From positions 22,274,264 to 22,338,263 of the forward strand of contig CM053337.1 of the NCBI GenBank assembly GCA_028583605.1: 64,000 bases of DNA, read 5' to 3'. The notes below the pieces were generated by a model that worked only from the letters and a program-made list of their open reading frames with translations, made no database searches and was not told where the DNA came from. This DNA is from Dastarcus helophoroides. Its lineage: Eukaryota; Arthropoda; Insecta; Coleoptera; Bothrideridae. Below are positions 34,691-45,599 of this stretch, one piece after another (positions within the stretch are counted from its first letter, which is position 1; the number at the start of each line of letters is the position of its first letter). A program made the translations under genes and the position numbers.

Positions 34691-36507
34691 TCAACGTTCA
34701 AATCTCACAAATTCAAAATTTCAAAATTTCAAAATTCCAAGATTCCAAATTTCAAACATTTCAAAATTTGACAATTTCCAAATTTCAAGATTTCAGAATT
34801 TTACAATTTCAAAATTTCACGATTTTAAATTATTAAAAAATTCTAATTGTTAACATTTAATATTGAACATTCAAAAAATTCAAAATTTTAAAAATTCTAA
34901 AATCCAAATTTCAAAATTTCACAATTTCAAAATTTTAAAATTTCACAATTTCAAAATTTTAAAATGTCAAAGTTTCAATATCTCAAGGTTTCAACATTTC
35001 AAGATTTCAAAGTTTCAAAATTTCAAAATCAAAATTTCACAATTTCAAGATTCCAAGATTTAAAATTTCAAAATTTCAACATTCAAAATTTCACAATTTC
35101 AAAATTTCTAGATTCCAAGATTTAAAATTTCAAAATTCCAAGATTTAAAATTTCAAAATTTGTAAATTTCAAAATTTGTAATCTTCAAAATTTGTAAATT
35201 TCAAAATTTTAAAATCTCAAAATTTCATAATTTTAAAATTTCAAAATTCTAAGATTCAAAATTTCAAAATTTCAAAATTTTAAAATCTCAAAATTTCAAA
35301 ATTTTAAAATCTCAAAATTTCAAGATTTCAAAATTTCACAATTTCAAAATTTCAACATTCAAAATTTTACAATTTCAAAATTTCTAGATTTCAAGATACA
35401 AAATTTCAAAATTCCAAGATTCAAAATTTGTAAATTTGTAAATTTCAAAATTTTAAAATTTCAAAATCTCAAAATTTCAAAATTTTAAAATCTCAAAAAT
35501 TTCAAAATTTTAAAATCTCAAAATTTCAAAATTTTAAAATCTCAAAATTTCAAAATTTTAAAATCTCAAAATTTCAAGATTCAAAATTTCAAAATTTCAG
35601 AATTTCAAAATTTCACAAACTCACAATTTCAAGATTTCAAAATTTCAAGATTTCAAAATTTCACAATTTCAAAATTTTAAAATGTCAAAGTTTCAATATC
35701 TCAAGGTTTCAACATTTCAAGATTTCAAAGTTTCAAAATTTCAAAATCAAAATTTCACAATTTCAAGATTCCAAGATTTAAAATTTCAAAATTTCAACAT
35801 TCAAAATTTCACAATTTCAAAATTTCTAGATTCCAAGATTTAAAATTTCAAAATTCCAAGATTTAAAATTTCAAAATTTGTAAATTTCAAAATTTGTAAT
35901 CTTCAAAATTTGTAAATTTCAAAATTTTAAAATTTCAAAATTTTAAAATCTCAAAATTTCATAATTTTAAAATTTCAAAATTCTAAGATTCAAAATTTCA
36001 AAATTTCAAAATTTTAAAATCTCAAAATTTCAAAATTTTAAAATCTCAAAATTTCAAAATTTCAAGATTTCAAAATTTCACAATTTCAAAATTTCAACAT
36101 TCAAAATTTTACAATTTCAAAATTTCTAGATTTCAAGATACAAAATTTCAAAATTCCAAGATTCAAAATTTGTAAATTTGTAAATTTCAAAATTTTAAAA
36201 TTTCAAAATCTCAAAATTTCAAAATTTTAAAATCTCAAAAATTTCAAAATTTTAAAATCTCAAAATTTCAAAATTTTAAAATCTCAAAATTTCAAAATTT
36301 TAAAATCTCAAAATTTCAAAATTTTAAAATCTCAAAATTTCAAGATTCAAAATTTCAAAATTTCAGAATTTCAAAATTTCACAAACTCACAATTTCAAGA
36401 TTTCAAAATTTCAAGATTTCAAAATTTCACAATTTCAAAATTCCAAAATTCAAAATTTCAAGATTCTAAGTTTCAAAATTTTAAAATTTCAAGATTCAAA
36501 ATTTCAC
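34691..36507. repeat. 8-bp satellite array 3 with a tandem duplication of about 720 bp
   Basis: Variant TTTCAAAA/TTTTAAAA/CTCAAAA octamers. A unit starting AAAATGTCAAAGTTTCAATA at 34,961 restarts at 35,679 (period 718) and both copies follow the same order of variants to about 35,680 and 36,430. The second copy is longer by extra AAAATTTTAAAATCTC units. The near-identity implies a recent duplication. Confidence 0.92.
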
Positions 36508-36749
36508 AAAAGGAACCAACAGGTCCTTGTTCAAGAACTCTGATTTTGGTAATTTTAAACACATTACGAATTTTTTCGTAATTTCTTAACTTACTTGAAA
36601 ATTTCAACATTTTATTTTTTATATGACTTTGAAAATGTCTACTTTTTCAAAATTTCGTTCTTTTAAAAGTTCCAAATTCATTGAAAGATTGGATTATTTA
36701 TTTCAAAATTTTGACCGCTTTTTAAAATTTAATTTTTAAAATTTTCGCC
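36508..36749. repeat. Fourth copy of the GGAACCAACAGG block and transition
   Basis: Starts with the block also found at 32,759, 33,605 and 34,339, and runs into degenerate AT-rich sequence leading to the next satellite. Confidence 0.7.
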
Positions 36750-38810
36750 TTTTTTTAAATTTAAACTTTTTGAAATTGTTGACTTTAACAAAAATTTATT
36801 TTTGAAAATTTCTGCACTTTTCATAATTAGGATTTTTTTTTTATTTTGGTTTTTAAACCTTTATTTTTTTATTATTTCCGACATCTTTTCAAACCGCCTT
36901 TTATTTTGTTTGAAAGTGTCAAGGTTTTTTGAAAGTTAACTTCTTTAAAGTTCGATTTTTTGTCAATATTTTACCTTTTAGCAAAATTTCATTTGTTTTT
37001 TTAATTTGTACTTCTTGGAGGTTACATTTTTATAATTTCAATCTCTTTTCAAATTTCAGAACTGTTTTCCTCAAAATTTCAACTCTTTCGAAAATTTCGA
37101 GGATTCTTATGAAAATGTTTACTTTTTTTTGATTTTAACTTTTTTTTGAATTACGACTTTTTTGCAATTTTTTTTCAACTCTTCAAAATTTTGTCTTTTT
37201 CAAATTTCGTTTTTTTAAAAAATTGTTGACTTGTTTCAAAAATTCGACTTCCTAAAAATTTTGACATTTTTCAAAATGTTGACTTTTCTAAATTCCTTTT
37301 ATGTGAAAATGTCATTTTTTTTAATTTAAATGATTTGAAAATTTCTACACTTTTCATAACTAAGATTTTTTTTTATTTCAGCTTTTTAAACTTTTTTTTT
37401 GATAATTTCGACATCTTTTCAAAACTTTTTACATTTTGTTTGAAAATGTCGAGGTTTTTTGAAAGTTAACTTTTTTCAATTCCATTTTTTGTCAATATTT
37501 CCCTTTTTAGCAAAATTGAACTTTTTTCGAAAATTTTTACTTTTTGGAGGTTACATTTTTATAATTTCAATCTCTTTTCAAATTCCAGAACTTTTTCCCT
37601 CAAAATTTCAACTCTTTCACAAATTGCGAGGTTTCATTTTAAAATTTTAACTTTTTTTTGATAATTTCGGTTATTTTTATTTTTATTTTGACTTTTTTTT
37701 TATTACGACGTTTTTGCAATTTTTTTTCGACTTTCTGCAAAATTTTGACTTTCTTTTTCAAATTTCATTTTTTTGAAAAATTGATGACTTGTTTCAAAAT
37801 TTCGACTTTCCTAAAAATTTTGACATTTTTCAAAATGTTGACTTTTCTAAATTCCTTTTATGTGAAAATGTCATTTTTTTATTTAAATGATTTGAAAATT
37901 TCTACACTTTTCATAACCAAGATTTTTTTTTATTTCAGCTTTTTAAACTTTTTTTTTGATAATTTCGACATCTTTTCAAAACTTCTTTCATTTTGTTTGA
38001 AAATGTCCAGGTTTTTTGAAAGTTAACTTTTTTCAATTCCATTTTTGTCAATATTTCACCTTTTAGCAAAATTGAACTTTTTTTGAAAATTTTTACTTTT
38101 TGGAGGTTACATTTTTATAATTTTAATCTCTTTTCAAATTCCAGAACTTTTTCCCTCAAAGTTTCAACTCTTTCACAAATTGCGAGGTTTCATTTGAAAA
38201 TGTTAACTTTTTTTTGATAATTTCAGTTATTTTTATTTTGACTTTTTTTTTTATTACGACGTTTTTGCAATTTTTTTTCGACTTTCTGCAAAATTTTGAC
38301 TTCCTTTTTCAAATTTCATTTTTTTGAAAAATTGATGACTTGTTTCAAAATTTCGACTTTCCTAAAAATTTTGACATTTTTCAGAATGTTGACTGTTCTA
38401 AATCCTTTTATGTGAAAATTTCAATTTTTTTAATTAAATGTTTTGAAAATTTCTGCCCTTTTCATAACTAAGATTTTTTATTTTGGTTTTTTAAACTTTT
38501 ATTTTTTTGATAATTTCGACATCTTTTCAAAATGTCTATTATTTTGTTTGAAAGTGTCGAGGTTTTTTGAAAGTTAACTTTTTTACAATTCCATTTTTCA
38601 TCAATATTTCACCTTTTAGCAAAATTTGAACTTTTTTGAAAATTTTTACTTTTTGGAGGTCACATTTTTATAATTTCAATCTCTTTTCAAATTCCACAAT
38701 TTTTTTTCTCAAAATTTCAACTTTTTCAAAAATTTCGAGGTTTCTTTTGAAAATGTTAACCTTTTTTTTTGATAATTTCGGTTATTTATGATTTTTACTT
38801 TTTTTTAATT
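36750..38810. repeat. Satellite of about 550 bp, four copies
   Basis: The marker TGGAGGTTACATTTTTATAA lies at about 37,015, 37,545, 38,101 and 38,654 (spacings 530, 556, 553; the last has GGTCAC). Each unit shares GTCGAGGTTTTTTGAAAGTT upstream and ATTTCAATCTCTTTTCAAAT downstream. Units 2 and 3 are closest. Strings of F/I/L-rich codons in plus-strand frames result from T-richness. Confidence 0.9.
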
Positions 38811-39370
38811 ACGTTAATTAAGTTTTAAAAAATCAAAGTTTCCAGAAGAACTCTAAGATTAATATTGAAGTGGACTTTTTCCTTTCGGAAAAAATTGATG
38901 ACTTAAAAAAAGCTCTTTGGCTTTAAATGTAAAAATGTATTCTATCCGTTCCTTAAGTCTCAGTAAATATTTTTGATTAGAAAAAATTACTGTGGTGTTA
39001 TCGTTATGTTGTAAAACTTACAAGTAATTAAAAATGTAATTATTTCCTTTCCCTAAGTAGTGGGTAATTGAATTCCAGTGGTAGTGCAATTCGAAGTAAT
39101 TTCATTCCTTTTTCTGAAAAACTAATAAGTTATGCAATGATTCCTCATTAAATGTAATTTGCCCAGATCTGGTTGTATGGGAGGAAAATTAAGTTTCCAC
39201 ACAATAATTATTTTTCAGATAATTGTTACTGAAATCAATAAAACCAAATTTTCACTTATACATATTTCATGAATTCCAGAATTTATCATTCTTTGATTGT
39301 TGGATATTTAAAATTCAACAAAAAGAGGTTTTTTACGTCTTATCCTTCTAAGGTAAGTTGAAATTTCTTA
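38811..39370. other. Unique AT-rich sequence
   Basis: More complex than the satellite it follows, with no long open frame and no match elsewhere in the window. Confidence 0.4.
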
Positions 39371-40400
39371 TTTTTTTCTTATGCAGTAAACGTGGGTGTC
39401 TAAAAACGAGACGATTATTTTAAAGCAATACTTAAATGCTCCCAAAGTATTACGCAATCCTGAAATACCCTGATGGTGGATGCGCCGGGATCTTGTTTCA
39501 ATCCAACTCATTTTCAGCGGAGCGGGCTGTGAAAAGCATTGAAGAAACAAGACAAAGCATTTGTAATCGGGACAAAAACAATCAGTTTACAAACAAAAGA
39601 AAATTTAATTTAATAATCTAGCATCTTAAATTAATTTCGAAGTTATCAAAGGGGAGCACCGAAACACTTTTTACGGGGATTCACCGCCTACAAAGCAAAT
39701 ATAAGACGAATCCTGGCCCAAGTAACAATAAAACTCTGAAAGATACGGAATATAATAAATGAGACAGCCTACCTTAATTTAGACTTTTGAAGCGAGACAA
39801 TGAAAAACAGTCCTCGTAATTGAGTTGTAAACTGCTTAAGTCAAAGCTAGAACGACACCCGATGAAGCAATTTCCCTCACTATAGCAGGATGAGCGGCTT
39901 TTAACAGGTGGGCCTTCAGAATTTAAACTTTTTCTATAAAAGCCCGTTACAATTCGGCGGCAAAGTGGAATTTCAGCTCGGTTAGCTCGAAATTGTCTCA
40001 AAGAGCGTCTTCGGGCGCTTTCACCCAGTCAAGAAGCTCTCGAACGTTTTGATTTTCATACTCGGGCGACATTTCGACGGCTTATACGCGACAATAGAGC
40101 AATTAGGTTGCAGAAGCGTATACCGCGTCGATTTCAGCCGTTAATTTAAGTTGTTTAGACGTTTCGGGACAATTTCGTTCCGGTGGATGCATCTACCCGA
40201 CAACATTCTCTTGAGCAATTAGGCAGATTCGAAATAGGCTGCATAATTCTTTGTAAAAGGCGCAAGGATCTATAAATGTCCCGCTGCGGGCCAGTAAAAC
40301 GATAAACGAACCCAATAAAGTGGGGCCATTTAAACAGTGATTCCGGCGCATTCGCCATTTTACTCGATTTATACAATCGTCACGTATGCTGTGATTTTTT
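39371..40400. other. Unique GC-richer island
   Basis: Complex sequence with many CpG dinucleotides, particularly 39,940-40,370. Open frames of 60-75 codons exist on both strands (for example minus 40,155-40,376) but show no domain, membrane segment or splice signals that I can defend. Regulatory DNA, a UTR or an unrecognised exon are possible. Confidence 0.4.
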
Positions 40401-40682
40401 TCAGTTATTTATTTGTTTTGTGTCGTTTTGGTGTCATTTTAAAATCGTATTTGCAAAGAGGTTAAAATTTTCTAAGGCGAAAGAAAATGTGCTTTGAATT
40501 TCAGCCTTCTTCGAATAATTTGATTTTTTGATTAGGATCTATTTAATAAATTTCTAAGACTGACTAGCAAATAAAAATCAAATTTTGCACATCGAATTAT
40601 AAGATAACGTAGGCCTATGCTAAGAAAAGATTTTTTGAAATTCATCTTCTAAGGACCTAAAAATCTACACTGAAAATTCAAA
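40401..40682. other. AT-rich sequence without recognisable gene
   Basis: Low-complexity to moderately complex sequence. Nothing specific is recognised. Confidence 0.4.
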
Positions 40683-40890
40683 AAAGTTGTGTAATAAATA
40701 ATACAGGCGATTGTATTCAAAGTTGCCTATACGTGTTGAAAGCTGCCGTCGTTGATGAATGTACCTCCACTCTCCACAAAAATTTATCCACATTTTTCAC
40801 AAGTTTTTTTTAAATGTGACCTAAATATTTAAGTTTTAAACTCGAAATTATTGCTTCGATTTGGTCCTTCCAATGTCTAAATCGAAATGC
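40683..40890 (+). repeat. Diverged copy of inverted-repeat-2 outer arm
   Basis: AATAATACAGGCGATTGTAT, TGCCTATACGTGTTGAAAG, the AATTTATC-CCA block and the TTTAAACTCGAAATTATTGC block follow the same order as 45,420-45,560. It is an isolated, older copy. Confidence 0.65.
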
Positions 40891-40913
40891 TGGACATTTT
40901 TTTTAATATTTTA

Positions 40914-41068
40914 AAACTGAAATACAAATCTTGCCCCTGAAACCAAGAAAGATCAAAAAACACAACAGAGGTTGCTCTAACGAGTTTCGATAGCCAAGTT
41001 ATCATCTTCAGAGATACTAACACCTAATCCTTCTTTGAAGATAACCAAGGACCAATCCGTTCCCCCAA
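40914..41068 (-). mobile_element. Foldback family A element, half copy
   Basis: Contains GAAATACAAATCTTG, CCCCTGAAACCAAGAAAG, AACACAACAGAGGTTGCTC, then the hammerhead-like core on the minus strand (40,974-41,014: CTCTGAAGATGATAAC, CTATCGAAACTCGTTAGAG). It ends with the CCAAGGACCAATCCGTTC tip. The second half is reduced to a stub. Confidence 0.85.
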
Positions 41069-41521
41069 AAAACATTTTAAAATGTCTTGTCGAAATTTCG
41101 CCCTCATTTCGTTTTGTCTTTGAACTCAAAATTGAAAGAAACATGTTTGTAGAAATTCAAATTTTTAAATTAAAGCCAAAAGATAAAGTTTTCACAATAA
41201 CGCGAAATTTTGAAAAAAAAAAAGATTTTGAAAACGTTTAAGTTTTGAAAAAGAGTCATAACTTTAGGAAAAAATTAAAATTTGATATAAAAAGTTAACA
41301 TTTTCAAAGTTAGGGACAATTCTAAAAAAACTTCGAAAAATCCCAAATTCAAATTTAAAAAAAATCCAGTTTTTCACAAAGGTGAAAATTTTCAAAAAGA
41401 TTTGAATTTTTCAAATAAAAGCTTATCAATATAAGATGAAACTTTGAAAAACGGTCAAAATTTTGGAAAAAAGAGGTGAAAGATTAAAAAAATAGATTTT
41501 TTTTAATAAAAATAGAATTTT
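41069..41521. other. Degenerate AAATTTTGAAAA-type sequence
   Basis: Low-complexity A-rich sequence of the window's background type. No gene is seen. Confidence 0.5.
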
Positions 41522-41830
41522 ATTTTCTTTCAATCAATCAATTTTTGTTGACCAAAAAAAAGTTTCAGATCCTCAATTTAAATTCTCGTATTTCGACCAA
41601 TCAATTTTTGTTGACTACAAGGAGAAACAAAAAAGGTTCTGAAGTTATATTTACGTATTTTAGCCAAGCAATTTTGATCGAACAAAGAAAAAGTCCTCAA
41701 TTCATATTTTCATGTTTCGACGAATCAATTTTTGTTGAGGACCAAAAAAAAAATCTTCCATTTCTATTTTCCTATTCCGGCCAGTTGATTTTTGTTAACC
41801 AAAAATAAAAAAAAAGATCCTTATTTCACC
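41522..41830. repeat. Short tandem array, unit about 75 bp, four copies
   Basis: A unit beginning AATCAATTTTTGTTGACCAA, followed by an A-run, a TCCTCAATTTATATTTTC-like stretch and TATTTCGACC, recurs about four times with strong divergence (near 41,537, 41,600, 41,670 and 41,725). Confidence 0.7.
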
Positions 41831-42179
41831 AAAACATTTTGTATCCACCAAAAAATACATAACCTTATTTCGAAAATGTTAAAAATTTTACACGGATTGT
41901 ATAAAACAAATTCGAGACTTGACTAAATTTCAACTTTAAAACTGGCATTTTAAAGTGGGGTATATTTCAAGTCTAAGCTGAAAGTTTGAAAGAATAGTCG
42001 AAATTTAGAAGAATTTTCGAGTTTAGAAATCTAAATAGAAATTATGAAAAAAAAAGGACAAAGCAAAATTTTGGCTTAAAATTTGAATATTTACATAACT
42101 GGTTTTCAAAATTTTAAATTCAAAGGCAAAATTTGCAAATAAAGTTTGGAGAAGAAACTCCAAAATATCTAAAAAAAAT
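41831..42179 (+). repeat. Duplicated module, copy 1 (empty site)
   Basis: 41,832-42,130 matches 50,408-50,880 in the same orientation: ACACGGATTGTATAAAACAA, AAGTCTAAGCTGAAA, GAAGAATTTTCGAG and CAAAGGCAAAATTTGCAAAT. It lacks the retroposon piece present in the second copy between the last two landmarks. Confidence 0.8.
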
Positions 42180-43500
42180 ATTCCTCCAAATTTCGATTTA
42201 ATCATTTTGAATTAAAGCCAAAATTTTGGGTTTAAAATTTAAATGTTTAAAAAATAATAAGCAAAATAGAATTCCGATCACCTGAAAAAATGGAGATAAA
42301 TTTGTGTGGAGATATATTCCTCAACGTCGTCAGCTCTTTACGCGTATAAGTAACTTTAAATACAATCGCGTGTATTGCATATATTTTAAGTGGTTTTTAA
42401 TATCCATTTTTACCACTTTGGAGGCTGAGTTTTGACAAATACTTACCTAGTGCTCGCCTACGTATTGTGGGGAATGCATGTGCGAAATTTTATGCAGTAC
42501 AGGATATACTTCTTCCGGGATTGGACCGTGTCAAAGAACTACTACACCATCGTAGGAGGCTTCTTCAGGAACAAAGAAAAGAAAAAATGAAAAGAGGAAT
42601 ATGAGAGATTATGCAAAATATAAAAGAATAAAAATTTTGTCGAACACTTTTAGTAGTTCTTTGACACGGCTCAATCCCGAAAGAAGTATATCCTGTACTG
42701 ACTCTGGCCGTGGAAGCCTTCGTTATCGAAATTTTATGCTTTTAGACACGCCGGTCTAAACTATACGTTGTCTGTGACAATCGGTGCTTAGAGATTTGAT
42801 AAGTCGATACAGTGGCGGACCCAAATACATTGCCTTCTTTATTTAGGAATTAAATTTTCAGTTTTTGATTTAGCTTGATCATATTTTTGAGCAAAAATAC
42901 CCTAAAACATTTTTAATTCTTAAACTCTTTAACCATTTTTAAGAGAGAGATTTTTTCTAATTAAAAATAACCGAAACAATTCTTCTACTGACAATTTCTT
43001 TCCTGATAATTTTAATGAAATATTTCTATGCTCATTTAAAAGAACATGGAATGTTATGTAAATTTTTGAAATTTCACCGAAAACTAATGTTTAAATATAT
43101 AAATAATACAGGCGATTAAGCCTGTATTATTTATTATAGATATTTTAAATGGTTTTTAATTTTTACCGCCTTAGAAACTACATTTTGAAAAATCCTCTGT
43201 TGGTGCTCTCCTGCGTATTATGGGGAACACCTGTGCAAAACTTCATGCTTTTAGACACTCAGTTGTCTTGTCTGTCAGTCAGGGTTTTGAGTTTTATTAG
43301 GTAAATAACTCAATCAAACTGACCGGAGCGATTACTTTTGGTTCTCGCTGTAATTTTATGTCGATATTGCGTTCCCTCGTCCTCTACTACTTCGATAGTT
43401 ATCGACTGCTATAACGATCCACAAAAACAACCTCCTAAGCAAAACACTTTTGACGTTACCGACGATTTGCTTTAGGTGAAAGCAGATGGCATTCAGTTGT
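42180..43500 (+). repeat. Inverted repeat 2, left arm
   Basis: Reverse complement of 44,592-45,590. It runs from an AAAGCCAAAATTTTGGGTTT block through CACTTTGGAGGCTGAG, CGCCTACGTATT, ACATTGCCTTCTTTATTTAG and GTTCCCTCGTCCTCTACTAC to AAAGCAGATGGCATTCAG. It carries a foldback element (42,496-42,726) absent from the right arm. Short related duplications continue to about 43,700. Confidence 0.9.
42496..42726 (+). mobile_element. Foldback family B element with 13-bp TSD
   Basis: The 231-bp insert is bounded by CGAAATTTTATGC at 42,483-42,495 and 42,727-42,739. The right arm of inverted repeat 2 shows the uninserted site at 45,288-45,300 (one mismatch on the other strand). The ends fold back: AGTACAGGATATACTTCTTC against GAAGTATATCCTGTACT, and GACCGTGTCAAAGAACTACT against its complement. 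A single-copy tail, GACTCTGGCCGTGGAAGCC, ends the element. A 13-bp TSD is long for common DNA transposons. Confidence 0.88.
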
Positions 43501-44591
43501 AGTTAATAAAAAAATTGCTCATTTTGTTGCATTTCTTAAACGCGTTTTCCATACACGATAATCGATGGCCGTCAATTAATTAACCGAAAAAAGTCGCTTA
43601 TTTCGTTTTACGATGCGATTAGTTAATTTGGTTTTTACTAGGTAAAAGCAGATGGCAGTCAGCTGAAATTAACTGAAAAAAAGTCGCTTATTTCGTTTCG
43701 TTATATACAGTTAATTTCCGATGCAAGTAAGTACTTTTAGGTCTGTTCAGTTGACCGGAGTGTTAGAGGGCAATAAAGTTCAATTAAGCAAATCCGATTA
43801 AAATACACTTTAACGGCTTTACAATCCGCGGCTTTTGTTTTAAACGGACCCGTCGACGACACTGAAAGCTCTTTGCTCTCGTATACTCTATTTTAATGGG
43901 TTTAACAGGTCCCGCCGTTTTTACTGCTAATTCGCAAAAAGTAAACATTTTCACTTGTATGATTGAGTTTATCAATCGAATTCGTTCCCTTTGGGTTTAT
44001 TAAGAGCCGTGTCGAGTGGCAGGTGAATATAAAGCGTAAAATTGCGCTAACTTATATTTATTTCGAATTAGTAACTACTTTGGTACTTACAATTAATCTT
44101 GCCACTTCAGAAACCGGAAGATTCCAAATTGATTTATTATTTAAAAAAATGGTGGAGGAGCCGGACGACGTTAAATATTTGTTGCTGAAAGCGGACATTA
44201 TGTGATATTCTATGTTAAGGACAGGAAAATAAAACACTTCTGTGTTTTTAGTATAAAATAGTAGATTTAGGTTCCGCCTTAGTCCGTTTACGATTATTAA
44301 CATTCATGACAAAAGTTAAAATTTTGACAAATGTCGTAATTCTCGTTAAAAGTGGAAATTTATAAAAAACGGGCCTTCGCCGGCGTAAAAGAAAGAAAGA
44401 ATTCTTGGGTGGCCTCATTCAAAATTCTGAATTTTTTATTGAAGAATTGATTACTGAAAATTTCGTCTTATTTCGAACATTTCCACGTTTTAAAATATCC
44501 ACTTTTTTCAATGTCAACCTTGTTCGATTCCCAATATTTCAACATTTTCATAAAGAGAGAAATGCAAAATGCGACGATTTAATGTTTTTAA
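43501..44591. other. Spacer of inverted repeat 2
   Basis: Mostly unique. At 43,500-43,700 the string AGCAGATGGCAKTCAGYTG with AAAAAAGTCGCTTATTTCG is repeated two to three times, related to the inner arm ends. Open frames of about 60-80 codons on both strands around 43,960-44,300 have no recognisable domain and overlap one another, so I do not call a gene. Confidence 0.45.
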
Positions 44592-45590
44592 ATTAATTTC
44601 AGCTGAATGCCATCTGCTTGCCTTCGGAGGTTGAATTTTGTGGATCGTTATAGCACTCGATAGATATCGAAGTAGTAGAGGACGAGGGAACGCAATGTCC
44701 GCATAAAATTAGAGCGAGAACCGAAAGTAATCGCTCCGGCCAGTTTTGTTGAATCATTTACTTAATAAAACGTAAAACCCTGACTAACAGACAACGATGT
44801 GTCGAAAGTTTCGCACAGGTGTTCTCCATAATACGTAGGAGAGCACCAAAGGAAGATTTTTCAAAATACAGCCTCTAAGGTGGTAAAAATTAAAAACCGT
44901 TTAAAATGTATGCAATGAATAATACAAGCGATTAACTAAAAATTAGATTTCGGTGAAATTTTAAACATTTAGATAACCTTCCATGTTCTTTTAAATAAGG
45001 ATAGAAACATATCATTAAAATCATCAGGGAAAAAATTGTCATCAGAAGTATTGTCTCGGTTATTTTTAATTCGTAAAAATCTCTCTCGTAAAAATTTTAA
45101 AGGAGTGTAAGAACTAAGGACGTATTAGAGTATTTTTGCCCAAAAATATGATCAAGTTAAATCAAAAACTGAAAATGTAATTCCTAAATAAAGAAGGCAA
45201 TGTATTTGAGTCCTCCACTGTATCTATTTAGTAAACCGCTAAGCATTGACTGTCACAGACGCACAGTTTAAACGGGCGTGCCTAAAAGCATTAAATTTCG
45301 CACATGTATTCCCCATAATACGTAGGCGAGCACCAGGAGAGTATTTTTCAAAATTCAGGCTCCAAAATGGTAAAAATGGATATTAAAAACCACTTCAAAT
45401 ATATGCAATACATCCAATTGTATTTAAAGTTACCTATACGAGTAAAGAACTGACGTCGTTAAGAAATATATATCTACACGAATTTATCTCCATTTTCTTA
45501 GGTGAGTTTTTTGTTTAATTTCTAAACATTTAAAGTTTAAACCCAAAATATTGGCTTTAATTCATAATGATTAAACTGAAATTTTGAGGA
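44592..45590 (-). repeat. Inverted repeat 2, right arm
   Basis: Reverse complement of 42,180-43,500 without the foldback insert. Landmarks are CAGCTGAATGCCATCTGC, GTAGTAGAGGACGAGGGAAC, AATACGTAGGAGAGCACC, GAAGGCAATGTATTTGAGTC and AATACGTAGGCGAGCACCAG. Two related AATACGTAGG-AGAGCACC units inside the arm show internal tandem structure. Confidence 0.9.
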
Positions 45591-45599
45591 ACTTTTTTG

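Noticed and set aside
33268..36507. CRISPR array
   Set aside because: The direct repeats are 8 bp with no unique spacers, and the genome is plainly eukaryotic.
42496..42726. Hammerhead in foldback family B
   Set aside because: I looked for CUGANGA and GAAA flanking a hairpin and found only partial strings (CTGACTC, GTGGAAGCC) that do not fit.
43963..44303. Overlapping 80-codon frames on both strands
   Set aside because: Both strands are open over the same stretch, neither has recognisable features, and the area lies between repeat arms.
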